DNA of 64,000 nucleotides from Aerococcaceae bacterium DSM 111020 (GTDB taxonomy: Bacteria; Bacillota; Bacilli; Lactobacillales; Aerococcaceae). Location: contig JACBXP010000004.1 in the NCBI GenBank assembly GCA_015863185.1, positions 1 to 64,000 of the forward strand, read 5' to 3'. A program made the position numbers and the translations under genes. Below are positions 37,699-46,387 of the stretch, in pieces. The notes beneath the pieces were generated by a model that saw only the letters and a program-made list of their open reading frames with translations, was not told where the DNA came from and searched no databases. How positions within the stretch are numbered: position 1 is the first letter of the stretch; every line of letters begins with the position of its first letter.

Positions 37699-39913
37699 TT
37701 ATAAATTAGAAAAAGATAAAAAAATAGATATAAATAAAATCCTAGAAAACTTAGAAGATTATCGCCCCAAACGGAGGGGCTGGGTTTGGCGTACACCGGT
37801 ACCAAACTATCAAATGCATAAGTTTGAGTACAAGGATATGGCAGAACCATTAAAGAACTATGTTCCGCTTCCGTCAGCAAAATATTTTAACAATATTGAT
37901 CCACAAGGTATTCCATCTATTACTACAGAGATAGCATCTGGTCGTTTTGAAGATGATATTCGACGTATGCGGATGACAGCTTGGCATGGTGCAGATCATA
38001 TTATGGTTATTCGTACCGCTGGACAGTCTCACTTCGAAGGGTTAATTGAAGGAACACCCCAAGGGGTGGGTGGTGTTCCAATTACTCGCAAACAAGTCCG
38101 AGCTCAAAGAAAAGCCTTAGATTTAATTGAAGAAGAAGTTGGACGTCCAATAAATTATCATAGTTATATCTCGGGAATTGCTGGTCCAGAAATTGCAGTT
38201 ATGTTTGCTGAAGAAGGAGTCAACGGGGCTCATCAGGACCCACAATATAATGTTTTATACCGTAACATTAATATGGTTCGTTCATTCGTTGATGCGTGTG
38301 AAGCGAAAAATGTTATGGCTTGGGCTGGAATTGCCCAAATTGATGGGGCGCATAATGCCAATGCGACAGCTCGTGAAGCTTGGAAAGTCATGCCTGAGCT
38401 GATGGTACAGCATGCAATTAACACCGGAGTATCAAGTAAAGTCGGAATTAGCGATTCGAATATATGCTTGTCAACAGTGCCACCAACAGCACCGCCTGCA
38501 CCTTCTATGGCGATTGATTTACCATACGCTGTGGCATTGCGTGAGTTCTTTGATAAATACAGAATGCGTGCACAGCAAAATACGAAATATATGGAATCAT
38601 CCACGCGTGAAGCAACAGTCACTCATACCTTAAACTTATTAATCTCAAAATTAACGAGTGCAGATATTCAATCAACAATTACACCAGATGAAGGTCGTAA
38701 TGTTCCATGGCATATTTATAACGTAGAAGCGGTAGACACTGCCAAACAAGTCTTCCAAGGTCTAGACGGATTAAATGATTTATTAGAATTAAAAGATGAC
38801 GGTCCTCTTAGAGAAAAAGCACGTGAAATTCAAGAACGTTCTGTTCTTTTCTTAGAAGCAATTATTGAACAAGGCGGTTATTTCCAAGCAGTAGAAAATG
38901 GAATGTTTGTTGATTCAGGTGAATTCCCAGAACGTAATGAAGATGGGATCAGCCGTGAAATCAATGGTGGAATAGGAGCAGGCTCAGTTTATAAAAGAGA
39001 CGAAGATTATTTAGCGCCAGTTACAGCTCACTATGGATATAACAATGTGGCTCAATATGATGAAGAAGCAGTTGATGATCCGTCCTCTCTTATCGGAGGG
39101 TCAACACTAGAAGATCCAGATAAAATTGTATATATAGATGAATTAGATGAAACAGATAATGTAAATATTCGTCTCGAAGAATCAAAACCATATCGTGAAG
39201 ATGGACAAATTAAACCTGAAGCTGAATGGGCAGGTGATGGTGTTGTTCTTATGACGTTTATGTTACCTGAATCAAAACGTGTAGCTCAATTTACAGCACT
39301 TGAGATAGGTAAGAAAATGGGGTTAGAAGAATGTGAAGTTATCAACACTGAAGTCTTACAAAACGCTGAAGGAACACGAATTGAGATGAAAGGTATCGTA
39401 CCATTTGCGATTGACAAAGAGACATTAGTAATTCCAGAAGAACCGAAGATGTTATCTGAGGATGAAATTCGTGCTGATGTGAAACGTAAGCCAATGTTAT
39501 TAGTTGCTGGTACAGTTGGAGAAGATGAGCACTCGGTAGGACTCCGTGAAATTATCGATATTAAGCATGGCGGTATTGAAAAATATGGAATGAAAGTTGA
39601 ATATTTAGGAACGAGTGTTCCAGTTGAAAAAATTGTCGATGCTGCAATTGAATTGAATGCAGATGGTATTATGGCTTCTACAATTATTTCACATGATGAT
39701 ATTCACTATAAAAACATGCGTCGTATTAATGATTTATGTGTGGAAAAAGGTGTTCGTGACAAATTAGTATTAGTAGCAGGTGGAACGCAAGTAATCCCTG
39801 AAATCGCTGTGAAAAATGGAATGGATGCAGGATTTGGACGAGGAAGTAATGGCGACCAAGTAGCGACTGCGTTAGTTGAGGCTAGATGGGAAATTGAAAA
39901 AAGAAAGGACTAA
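37691..39913 (+). CDS. oraE: D-ornithine 4,5-aminomutase, E subunit (adenosylcobalamin and PLP)
   Basis: Catalytic subunit of 740 residues. A TIM barrel (about 110-400) is followed by a Rossmann-type B12 domain (from about 600). The base-off cobalamin motif DxHxxG is DEHSVG with His614, and Lys625, eleven residues later in IIDIKHGG, equals the PLP lysine of the Clostridium sticklandii enzyme (His618, Lys629). It moves the 5-amino group of D-ornithine to C4, giving 2,4-diaminopentanoate. It depends on AdoCbl, and B12 uptake and adenosylation genes lie 5-6 kb downstream. Confidence 0.97.
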   Translation: MTDYKLEKDKKIDINKILENLEDYRPKRRGWVWRTPVPNYQMHKFEYKDMAEPLKNYVPLPSAKYFNNIDPQGIPSITTEIASGRFEDDIRRMRMTAWHGADHIMVIRTAGQSHFEGLIEGTPQGVGGVPITRKQVRAQRKALDLIEEEVGRPINYHSYISGIAGPEIAVMFAEEGVNGAHQDPQYNVLYRNINMVRSFVDACEAKNVMAWAGIAQIDGAHNANATAREAWKVMPELMVQHAINTGVSSKVGISDSNICLSTVPPTAPPAPSMAIDLPYAVALREFFDKYRMRAQQNTKYMESSTREATVTHTLNLLISKLTSADIQSTITPDEGRNVPWHIYNVEAVDTAKQVFQGLDGLNDLLELKDDGPLREKAREIQERSVLFLEAIIEQGGYFQAVENGMFVDSGEFPERNEDGISREINGGIGAGSVYKRDEDYLAPVTAHYGYNNVAQYDEEAVDDPSSLIGGSTLEDPDKIVYIDELDETDNVNIRLEESKPYREDGQIKPEAEWAGDGVVLMTFMLPESKRVAQFTALEIGKKMGLEECEVINTEVLQNAEGTRIEMKGIVPFAIDKETLVIPEEPKMLSEDEIRADVKRKPMLLVAGTVGEDEHSVGLREIIDIKHGGIEKYGMKVEYLGTSVPVEKIVDAAIELNADGIMASTIISHDDIHYKNMRRINDLCVEKGVRDKLVLVAGGTQVIPEIAVKNGMDAGFGRGSNGDQVATALVEARWEIEKRKD

Positions 39914-39918
39914 TTATT

Positions 39919-41346
39919 ATGAGGATTGATATATTAGTAGCCGAAATAGGTTCGACTACTACAGTGGTGAGTGCCTTTAATGGACTCTATGGACAGTCCT
40001 CTGAGCCGGTCTTTATTGGTCAAGGTCAAGCAACTACGTCTGTAGAGGCTGGCGATGTGCGAATAGGTATTGAAGAAAGTATTCAGGATTTAAAACAGAA
40101 ATTAGGAATTGAAAAACTTGAATATAGTGAATTATTCGCAAGTTCGAGTGCAGCTGGTGGTTTAAAAATGACGGTACACGGCTTAGTCTTCGATATGACT
40201 GCTCGTGCCGCTAAAGAAGCAGCTCTAGGTGCCGGTGCAGTGATCCGTATGGTCACTGCCGGCAAGCTGCGTCGTACAGATTTACATAAAATACAAGAAG
40301 AAAATCCGAATATCATTTTAATTGCCGGTGGTGTTGATTATGGAGAGCGGGATACCGGCCTGGATAACAGTGAAAAAATCCGAGAACTTAATTTATCAAT
40401 TCCAGTAATTTATGCAGGGAATATTGAGAATCAAGAAGAAGTTCAGTTAATTTTTGAAGATTCGCAACAGGATTTATTTATTGTTGAAAATGTTTATCCA
40501 AGAATTGATGATTTGAATATTGAACCGACTAGAGCAGTAATCCAAGATGCTTTTGAAAAACATATCATTCATGCACCAGGAATGGAACATATTTATGAGA
40601 TGGTTAATGGAAATGTAACTCCGACTCCAGGATCAGTGATGAATATTGCTCAATTATTTGAAAAATACATTGGAGATGTCGTTGTTGTGGATGTGGGAGG
40701 TGCAACAACAGATATCCATTCAGTCACAGAAGGATCGGCTATGTTTGATCAAATTTCAGTTGCCCCCGAACCGAAGGCTAAGCGCACTGTTGAAGGTGAT
40801 ATCGGTTTGTATGTCAACTTAGAAAGAGTGATTGAGCTTTACGGTGAGGAGAAATTGGTTGAGGAAGGCTTTGATTTAGAAGCTATTCGAACAGATTATA
40901 ATGGAATTCCTAAAAACGATTATGAAAAAGCATTTGTAGAAAAATTAGCTGAAGTAGCTACGAAAACTGCAATCAATCGACATGTTGGATCAATTCGATA
41001 CGTTTATGGACCTTCAGGAAGAGGCACACTTGCTCAAGGTAAAGATTTAAGTAATGTCCAATATGTTATAGGAACTGGCGGTGCATTAACTCAATTAGAA
41101 AATGGTAGAGATATCTTATCGTCTATTAAGGCTAGTAAAGATTCCTTACAGATGTTACCTAAAAGTGAGCCGGTAATTCTTCTTGATCATGATTATATTA
41201 TGTCTTCTTTAGGTGTATTGTCATTGAAACACGAACGTTTTGCAATGAAACTCTTAGCAAAGTCTTTAAGATATCAACCATTGTCAGATGCTTTAGATGA
41301 AGAGATTGATAATTTTCCTTTAGAGGATGAGGAAGGGAAAGATTAA
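39919..41346 (+). CDS. GlmL/MutL-type ATPase, probable reactivase of ornithine aminomutase
   Basis: Protein of 475 residues of the ASKHA-like GlmL family, with nucleotide-binding signatures VAEIGSTTTVVSAF at the N-terminus and VVVDVGGATTDIHSV at about 255. GlmL-like proteins accompany B12-dependent glutamate and ornithine mutases and are thought to swap damaged cobalamin for fresh AdoCbl. It starts 6 bases after oraE with its own AAAGGA. Annotations as methylaspartate mutase accessory protein arise from homology; no glutamate mutase genes are here, so OraE is the natural client. Confidence 0.88.
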   Translation: MRIDILVAEIGSTTTVVSAFNGLYGQSSEPVFIGQGQATTSVEAGDVRIGIEESIQDLKQKLGIEKLEYSELFASSSAAGGLKMTVHGLVFDMTARAAKEAALGAGAVIRMVTAGKLRRTDLHKIQEENPNIILIAGGVDYGERDTGLDNSEKIRELNLSIPVIYAGNIENQEEVQLIFEDSQQDLFIVENVYPRIDDLNIEPTRAVIQDAFEKHIIHAPGMEHIYEMVNGNVTPTPGSVMNIAQLFEKYIGDVVVVDVGGATTDIHSVTEGSAMFDQISVAPEPKAKRTVEGDIGLYVNLERVIELYGEEKLVEEGFDLEAIRTDYNGIPKNDYEKAFVEKLAEVATKTAINRHVGSIRYVYGPSGRGTLAQGKDLSNVQYVIGTGGALTQLENGRDILSSIKASKDSLQMLPKSEPVILLDHDYIMSSLGVLSLKHERFAMKLLAKSLRYQPLSDALDEEIDNFPLEDEEGKD

Positions 41347-41409
41347 TTTAATATTATTCCCTCTAGTTACTCAAGTGGTCAATTCACTATGAGAAAAGGA
41401 GAATTAACA

Positions 41410-42843
41410 ATGAATCAGAAACGTAAACCCTATCTACATGAGGCAATCATTACGTTTTCTCTCTTGATTATTATAATGGCAACAGCAATCATATTATTTG
41501 ATGCTGATCCACATATTCCTATGTTAATAGGAACTGCCTTTGCTTCTTTAATGGCTATACGTTTAGGTTATCAATGGTTCGAAATTGAAGGTGCAATGGT
41601 AAATGGCATTACCAAAGCCCTTCAATCGATCATTATCTTAGCTGTGATTGGTGTCTTAATAGGTACATGGGTCTTATCAGGAGTTGTACCAGCTATGATA
41701 TATTACGGTTTACAGGTGATTAGCCCAACATATTTCTTAGTAACGACAGTGATAATAGCCTCGATAACTTCGTTAGCTACAGGCTCCTCTTGGGGGACAG
41801 CTGGAACAATTGGAATCGCTCTAATGGGAGTGGCAAGAGGCTTAGGAATTCCAGCGCCAGTGGCTGCTGGGGCAATAATATCTGGAGCTTATTTCGGTGA
41901 CAAAATGTCACCTTTAAGTGATACGACTAATTTAGCACCAGCGATGTCTGGAACGGATGTATTTACTCATGCTAAACATATGTTAGCATCTAACAGTATT
42001 TCATATGTTTTCAGTATCATTTTTTTCTTAGTTCTTGGCTTTCGATATGGGGACGGTAATGCTGATTTAAGTAGTATCGATATACTTATTGAGGGGATTG
42101 AGTCAAATTTTTATATTACCCCATGGTTATTATTACCACCTATTATCGTCATTATTTTAGTTTCAAAAAAAATGCCAGCAATTCCAGGAATATTCTTGGG
42201 GGCCGTGCTTGGAATGTTTTTTGCTCCGATTTTTCAGGGAGCAAACTTAGGTGATGTTCTTAATGCAAGTATGTATGGTTATGTCAGTGAAACTGGTGTA
42301 GAAGCAATTGATAGTTTACTCACCGCTGGGGGTCTTGAAGGAATGATGTATTCGATTTCCTTAACAATCATTGCAATGATGTTTGGCGGTATTATGGAAG
42401 AAACAGGCCAGTTAGATGTCATAGTTCATAGATTATTAAGAAATGTTCAGTCAATGACTGGTTTAGTTGTCTTAACTTTAGGGACTGGCATTTTTAGTAA
42501 TCTAACAATGCCAGAACAATATATTTCAGTCGTCATTCCCGGTCGTATGTTCGCAAAAACCTATCAAAATAGAGGATTGCATCCAAAGACTCTATCACTT
42601 GTTCTTGAAACAGGAGGAACATTGACATCACCATTAGTTCCTTGGAACACTTGTGGAGCCTTTATGTTTAGTGTTCTAGGAGTTTCCGCTTTTGATTATG
42701 GGCAATGGGCAGTACTGAATTATTCTACCCTCATTGTGGTAATTATTTTGACGGCGATAGGGAGCAAGTATGCCATTGCGAGAGTGGAAGATGATCCAGA
42801 AACAATCACTGACTATGATACAAGCACTACTAATAGTTTTTAA
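41410..42843 (+). CDS. NhaC-family Na+/H+ antiporter (or ion-coupled amino acid exchanger)
   Basis: Membrane protein of 477 residues with about 11-12 helices. NhaC signatures LATGSSWGTAGTIGIA and GAYFGDKMSPLSDTTNLAP are present. The ATG at 41410 follows AAAAGGAG; seven residues of an upstream reading are dropped. In B. subtilis and clostridia some NhaC proteins couple to malate/lactate or sit in amino acid fermentation clusters. It ends the ornithine block and may balance pH and Na+ during uptake, or carry ornithine or alanine itself. The substrate is unproven. Confidence 0.85.
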   Translation: MNQKRKPYLHEAIITFSLLIIIMATAIILFDADPHIPMLIGTAFASLMAIRLGYQWFEIEGAMVNGITKALQSIIILAVIGVLIGTWVLSGVVPAMIYYGLQVISPTYFLVTTVIIASITSLATGSSWGTAGTIGIALMGVARGLGIPAPVAAGAIISGAYFGDKMSPLSDTTNLAPAMSGTDVFTHAKHMLASNSISYVFSIIFFLVLGFRYGDGNADLSSIDILIEGIESNFYITPWLLLPPIIVIILVSKKMPAIPGIFLGAVLGMFFAPIFQGANLGDVLNASMYGYVSETGVEAIDSLLTAGGLEGMMYSISLTIIAMMFGGIMEETGQLDVIVHRLLRNVQSMTGLVVLTLGTGIFSNLTMPEQYISVVIPGRMFAKTYQNRGLHPKTLSLVLETGGTLTSPLVPWNTCGAFMFSVLGVSAFDYGQWAVLNYSTLIVVIILTAIGSKYAIARVEDDPETITDYDTSTTNSF

Positions 42844-42870
42844 ATTACTCATCAAAAATTAACCACAATT

Positions 42871-42901
42871 TTATGTAAGTGCTTCCATAAGTTAGTATAA
42901 T
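42871..42901 (+). promoter_or_regulatory. lysR promoter with a LysR-type palindrome
   Basis: TTATG-N10-CATAA (42871-42890) is a dyad of the size used by LysR-type regulators, six bases ahead of a perfect TATAAT (42896-42901). The -35 is weak. Autoregulation of the following lysR gene, and possibly control of the cluster, is suggested. Confidence 0.5.
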
Positions 42902-42937
42902 AGATTTATAATCACATAGTAGAGTAGGTGTTTTTTG

Positions 42938-43822
42938 ATGGATATAAAGAAACTCCAAACATTTTTAGTAGTTGCGGAGGAGCTAAATTATTCTAGAGCA
43001 GCAATCAAGTTAAATTACTCACAGCCTACCGTCTCAAAGCATATTCAAAGTTTAGAAGAAGATTTAAATGTGATGTTATTGAATCGTAAAGAAGGACAGT
43101 ATCAATTAACAGAGGCAGGAGTAAAGTTATATAATCATAGCCTGAATATAAAAAAAGAAGTTAATGAAATTTCAAAGATTTCTTTCCTAAGTAAAGATTC
43201 TTATCAATTGACTCTTCAAGGGCATGATTATTATTGCTATAAATATTTTATTCCAGCGATCTCTAAAATGAGATGGACTTACCCTGGGATCTCCTTTAAA
43301 TTAAATGCGTCTAATAATCAGGAGACTGTTAATAAATTATTGAAAAATAGCATAGATATAGGAATAATATCGGGAAGTGTGTTACCAAAATCGTTTAAAT
43401 CAGTTCAGATTGGACATGAAGCGATTGGGATTTGTGTTGGTAAAGATATTTATCAATCAGATTTGACGACTGAGGATTATATCCAGAAGTACCCATTACT
43501 TATTGATGAAAGTGATTTTTATCAAAGTGCCAATACATTTCCTTATCTAAGTCATTCTATTAATGTCATTGATACTAATAGTGATGAAGTGGTACATGAA
43601 GCAGTATTAAATAGGCAATGCGTAGGTGTTTTACGTTTAGGCCGCTTAGAGAAAGAAATAGAAAATGGAGATATCATAGTAATTGAAACAGTAGTTAGTA
43701 AAGACCCTGTTTACCTTGTTACTAATCAAGAAAATATGAATCAAGCCCCAATCAATACTTTATATGACATTCTAGTGAGTCTTAATGTTCCAAGAAATCA
43801 ATATAAGTTTTATTCGTATTAG
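42938..43822 (+). CDS. LysR-family transcriptional regulator
   Basis: Regulator of 294 residues with an N-terminal winged helix (LQTFLVVAEELNYSRAAIKLNYSQPTVSKHIQ broken into helices at 5-35) and a periplasmic-binding-like effector domain. The ATG at 42938 is preferred over a TTG three bases upstream because of AGGTG spacing. It lies between the ornithine catabolic genes and the cofactor genes, so it is the best candidate regulator of either. The inducer could be ornithine or a pathway intermediate; this is untested. The effector domain is short on recognisable ligand motifs. Confidence 0.82.
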   Translation: MDIKKLQTFLVVAEELNYSRAAIKLNYSQPTVSKHIQSLEEDLNVMLLNRKEGQYQLTEAGVKLYNHSLNIKKEVNEISKISFLSKDSYQLTLQGHDYYCYKYFIPAISKMRWTYPGISFKLNASNNQETVNKLLKNSIDIGIISGSVLPKSFKSVQIGHEAIGICVGKDIYQSDLTTEDYIQKYPLLIDESDFYQSANTFPYLSHSINVIDTNSDEVVHEAVLNRQCVGVLRLGRLEKEIENGDIIVIETVVSKDPVYLVTNQENMNQAPINTLYDILVSLNVPRNQYKFYSY

Positions 43823-43955
43823 TTATGAAAGATATTTCTTCTTTTATTAATTTAATGAGCATTATATTTTTGAATAATTTGATAAATTACTCAATTAAAT
43901 AATAAAGAAAAATTGTTTTATCTTCATCTAATTTGTAAAGAGGAGACATTTAAAC

Positions 43956-44819
43956 ATGAGCGAACAAGTATTAGTAATTAATGATTTACCAGGTGCAGCT
44001 AAAGTAGCGGGAATGTCCAATTTACCGCTATTGGCCGCAGCACAATACGAAGTAGTGATGTTACCAACTTTATTATTATCAACCCATACTTTGGGCTATT
44101 CGGGTTTAGTGAAACACTATTTAGAAGATTCTTTTGATAAATTATTAAATCATTGGAAGGAACTCGATATTCAATTCAAAGGTTGTTTAACTGGGTATTA
44201 TGCTACTAGTGAACAAATCACGACAACGATTAAATATCTTGAATCGATAAACTACGAATTACCGGTAATAATTGATCCAATCATGGCTGACTTTGGTGAA
44301 TTATATGCTGGATTTAGTGAAGATTTTCCGAGTCAATTTCGTCGTTTAGTAAAATATGCAGACGTCATTGTTCCTAACTTGACCGAAGCTTGTTTAATCA
44401 CAGGGTATTCTTATTCAGAAGAGCTTGGACCAAGTGATTATCCAATAATTTGTCAGCAATTAATCGATTTAGGCGCTAAAAATGTTGTATTAACTGGTGT
44501 GACTAAGAATATTGAAAAAAAAGATGATGAGATTGGATACTATGTCTATAGTCAAGAAATACCAGGTTATTATCACATGCATGCGAAAGAAGAAACTTGG
44601 TTCAAAGGTGTAGGAGATGTTACAGTTAGCTTACTTGCTGCATATTATCTATTGAATCTGAATATAAAAGAAGCGGTAATTCGTAGTTCAGGTTATGTAG
44701 AAAAAGCGATTCAACATAGCTTGACAGTGAAACGTGATCAAAAATTAGGTATTTATTTTGAGCCAATTATTCCTCAGTTTTCAAATGAAATTGACGAAAT
44801 AAGACAAAATATGAAATAA
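43956..44819 (+). CDS. pdxY: Pyridoxal/pyridoxamine kinase-like protein (PdxY type)
   Basis: Ribokinase-fold protein of 287 residues. It has the DPIMADFGELY region, the PNLTEACLITGYSY block and a C-terminal GVGDVTVSLLAAYYL anion hole, where family members usually have GTGD. PdxY/PdxK kinases make PLP from pyridoxal. OraE, OrtB and the racemase all need PLP, so the gene probably supports the pathway. It has its own AGAGGAGA site and sits 24 bases before the adenosyltransferase gene. Thr to Val in GTGD is seen elsewhere in the family but deserves an activity test. Confidence 0.78.
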   Translation: MSEQVLVINDLPGAAKVAGMSNLPLLAAAQYEVVMLPTLLLSTHTLGYSGLVKHYLEDSFDKLLNHWKELDIQFKGCLTGYYATSEQITTTIKYLESINYELPVIIDPIMADFGELYAGFSEDFPSQFRRLVKYADVIVPNLTEACLITGYSYSEELGPSDYPIICQQLIDLGAKNVVLTGVTKNIEKKDDEIGYYVYSQEIPGYYHMHAKEETWFKGVGDVTVSLLAAYYLLNLNIKEAVIRSSGYVEKAIQHSLTVKRDQKLGIYFEPIIPQFSNEIDEIRQNMK

Positions 44820-44843
44820 AGAACAGTATTGGAGGATGACTGA

Positions 44844-45449
44844 ATGAAAATATATACACGTGTTGGTGATAAAGGACAAACGAAAATTATTGGTAATCTC
44901 ACTGTCGCGAAAGATTCTGAGCGTGTAGATGCTTACGGTACGATTGATGAATTAAATAGTGTGGTGGGATTAGCTGCTAGTTCTCAAGAAGCTTGGCCAG
45001 AACTGATTGAAGAATTGCAACTTATTCAACAATATTTATTTGATTGTGGTAATGACTTGGCAACGTCTAATTCTGAAAAAGCACCATATCGTATGTCACA
45101 GGAACCTGTGGATTGGTTGGAAGGCTTAATAGATGAATATGCGGTAGAACCAAAGCCATTGGAGTCATTTATATTACCGGGTGGAACTCGTTTAGCTTCT
45201 GAACTTCATTTTTGTCGAACAGTAACTAGACGAGCAGAGCGTGTGATTGTTAAATTTAATCGCTATTTAAAAGAAAGTGAAGAAAATCAGTCATATGAAA
45301 CGAACCGAGTAGAATCCATAGAAAATCCGCATGTACAAAAGTTTATCAATCGTTTATCGGACTACTTTTTTGCAACTGCACGAGTAGCGAATCATCGAGC
45401 TAATCGTGAGGATGTTCTTTATGAGAGAAGCGGAAAAGTATTTCGTTAA
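44844..45449 (+). CDS. PduO-type ATP:cob(I)alamin adenosyltransferase
   Basis: Protein of 201 residues of the PduO/MMAB family. The ATP loop TRVGDKGQTKIIG at the N-terminus, VTRRAERVIV, and NRLSDYFFATARVANH at the C-terminus are all intact. It converts cob(I)alamin to adenosylcobalamin, the cofactor of OraE. It is probably cotranscribed with the kinase. A Shine-Dalgarno-like AAAGGAGG follows at 45458-45465 but no reading frame uses it. Confidence 0.94.
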   Translation: MKIYTRVGDKGQTKIIGNLTVAKDSERVDAYGTIDELNSVVGLAASSQEAWPELIEELQLIQQYLFDCGNDLATSNSEKAPYRMSQEPVDWLEGLIDEYAVEPKPLESFILPGGTRLASELHFCRTVTRRAERVIVKFNRYLKESEENQSYETNRVESIENPHVQKFINRLSDYFFATARVANHRANREDVLYERSGKVFR

Positions 45450-45596
45450 TATATAAGAAAGGAGGCAGAGATTTAGAAAATCAATATAAATGATTTTGTT
45501 TAGAATAACTGATGTTTTATTTGATAAATCAACATGTAATTGAGAACTCAATATACAAGGTTTTATGAAATATAGGATAAATTACCATTCAAAGAC

Positions 45597-45760
45597 AGCT
45601 AAAGTATGGAAGTTTGGTTAAATTCCAACGCGGACCCGCCACTGTAAACATACGATCAATATGGAGCCAGAGCTTTACTTTAGTTTGCTGATATCGCACA
45701 TGGACTGTTTCGTGGTAAAAACAGCGACATGAAGAAGTCTATGTTTGGAGCATAGGCTAT
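45597..45760 (+). ncRNA. Cobalamin riboswitch controlling B12 uptake genes
   Basis: The conserved core is plain: GGTTAAATTCC, then GCGGACCCGCCACTGTAA (45630-45647), the B12-riboswitch signature, with a GGAGCCAG box at 45663-45670. P1 can pair CAGCTAAAGTA (45597-45607) with TACTTTAG...CTG (45676-45690). The expression platform shows a hairpin CATG..CTGTTT / AAACAG..CATG (45699-45731) and a terminator-like stem GTCTATG / CATAGGC (45737-45757) followed by a T-rich run. High cobalamin should end transcription before the lipoprotein gene. The rest of the 416-base gap holds no gene. Confidence 0.9.
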
Positions 45761-45865
45761 TTATTTACTCTATTTGCTCCGAGTGACAGCTTGAAAGGCA
45801 ATCTATCACACACTATTTTAGGGAGTCTAAAAAGTGAAAAACGAAAGCAAAAGGAGACATTAACA

Positions 45866-46387
45866 ATGAAAAACAAAATGAATTTGAAATCTATCCGCCA
45901 CTGGGTATTATTACTGGCATCAACTACTTTATTAGCAGCTTGTACGAATGATGCAAATGACACAGAAACGACCAGTGAAGAGGTGGTCACAGAATCCGTC
46001 ACTGAAGAATCTATTTCCACACTAGAAGAACCCCAAGAAACAGAATCTGTCGCGGAGGAATCTGAAGAATCGGCCATTTCAGCAGAAGATGGTGAGGAAG
46101 TAACGGCGACCATCTCTATTATTATTGATGGGGAAGAACAATCAGAACTTAGCCAAGAAGTAATTGTTCAAGAAGGAACGACCTTAATGGAAGCCATGGA
46201 AGAATATTTTGACATCGAATATTCTGATGGGATGATTACTTCTATCGATTCCCATGAACAAGACGTTGATGCAGGACGGTATTGGTTATATGATGTCAAT
46301 GGTGAGATGGCAACGGTGGGGGCAGGAGACTATGAGTTGGCTGAAGGTGATTTAGTAGAGTGGAAACTGGAAGATAGTGACTTCTAA
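45866..46387 (+). CDS. DUF4430 (transcobalamin-like) lipoprotein, probable B12-binding component
   Basis: Protein of 173 residues with a lipoprotein signal (hydrophobic 14-26, lipobox LLAACT), an acidic Ser/Thr/Glu linker (30-80) and a C-terminal DUF4430 domain (about 85-173; TLMEAMEEYFDIEYSD, GRYWLYDVNGE). DUF4430 is related to the beta domain of transcobalamin and intrinsic factor, which touches cobalamin. Lying under a cobalamin riboswitch and overlapping an ECF S-component gene by 11 bases, it likely captures B12 outside the cell. The ATG at 45866 follows AAAGGAG. The binding role is inference. Confidence 0.85.
   Translation: MKNKMNLKSIRHWVLLLASTTLLAACTNDANDTETTSEEVVTESVTEESISTLEEPQETESVAEESEESAISAEDGEEVTATISIIIDGEEQSELSQEVIVQEGTTLMEAMEEYFDIEYSDGMITSIDSHEQDVDAGRYWLYDVNGEMATVGAGDYELAEGDLVEWKLEDSDF

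Noticed and set aside
39919-41346. Annotation as a methylaspartate (glutamate) mutase accessory protein for glutamate fermentation
   Set aside because: No glmS/glmE genes are present; the adjacent B12 enzyme is ornithine aminomutase.
45489-45542. 17-codon frame after the adenosyltransferase gene
   Set aside because: It is about 24 bases from the Shine-Dalgarno-like site and the product has no recognisable features.
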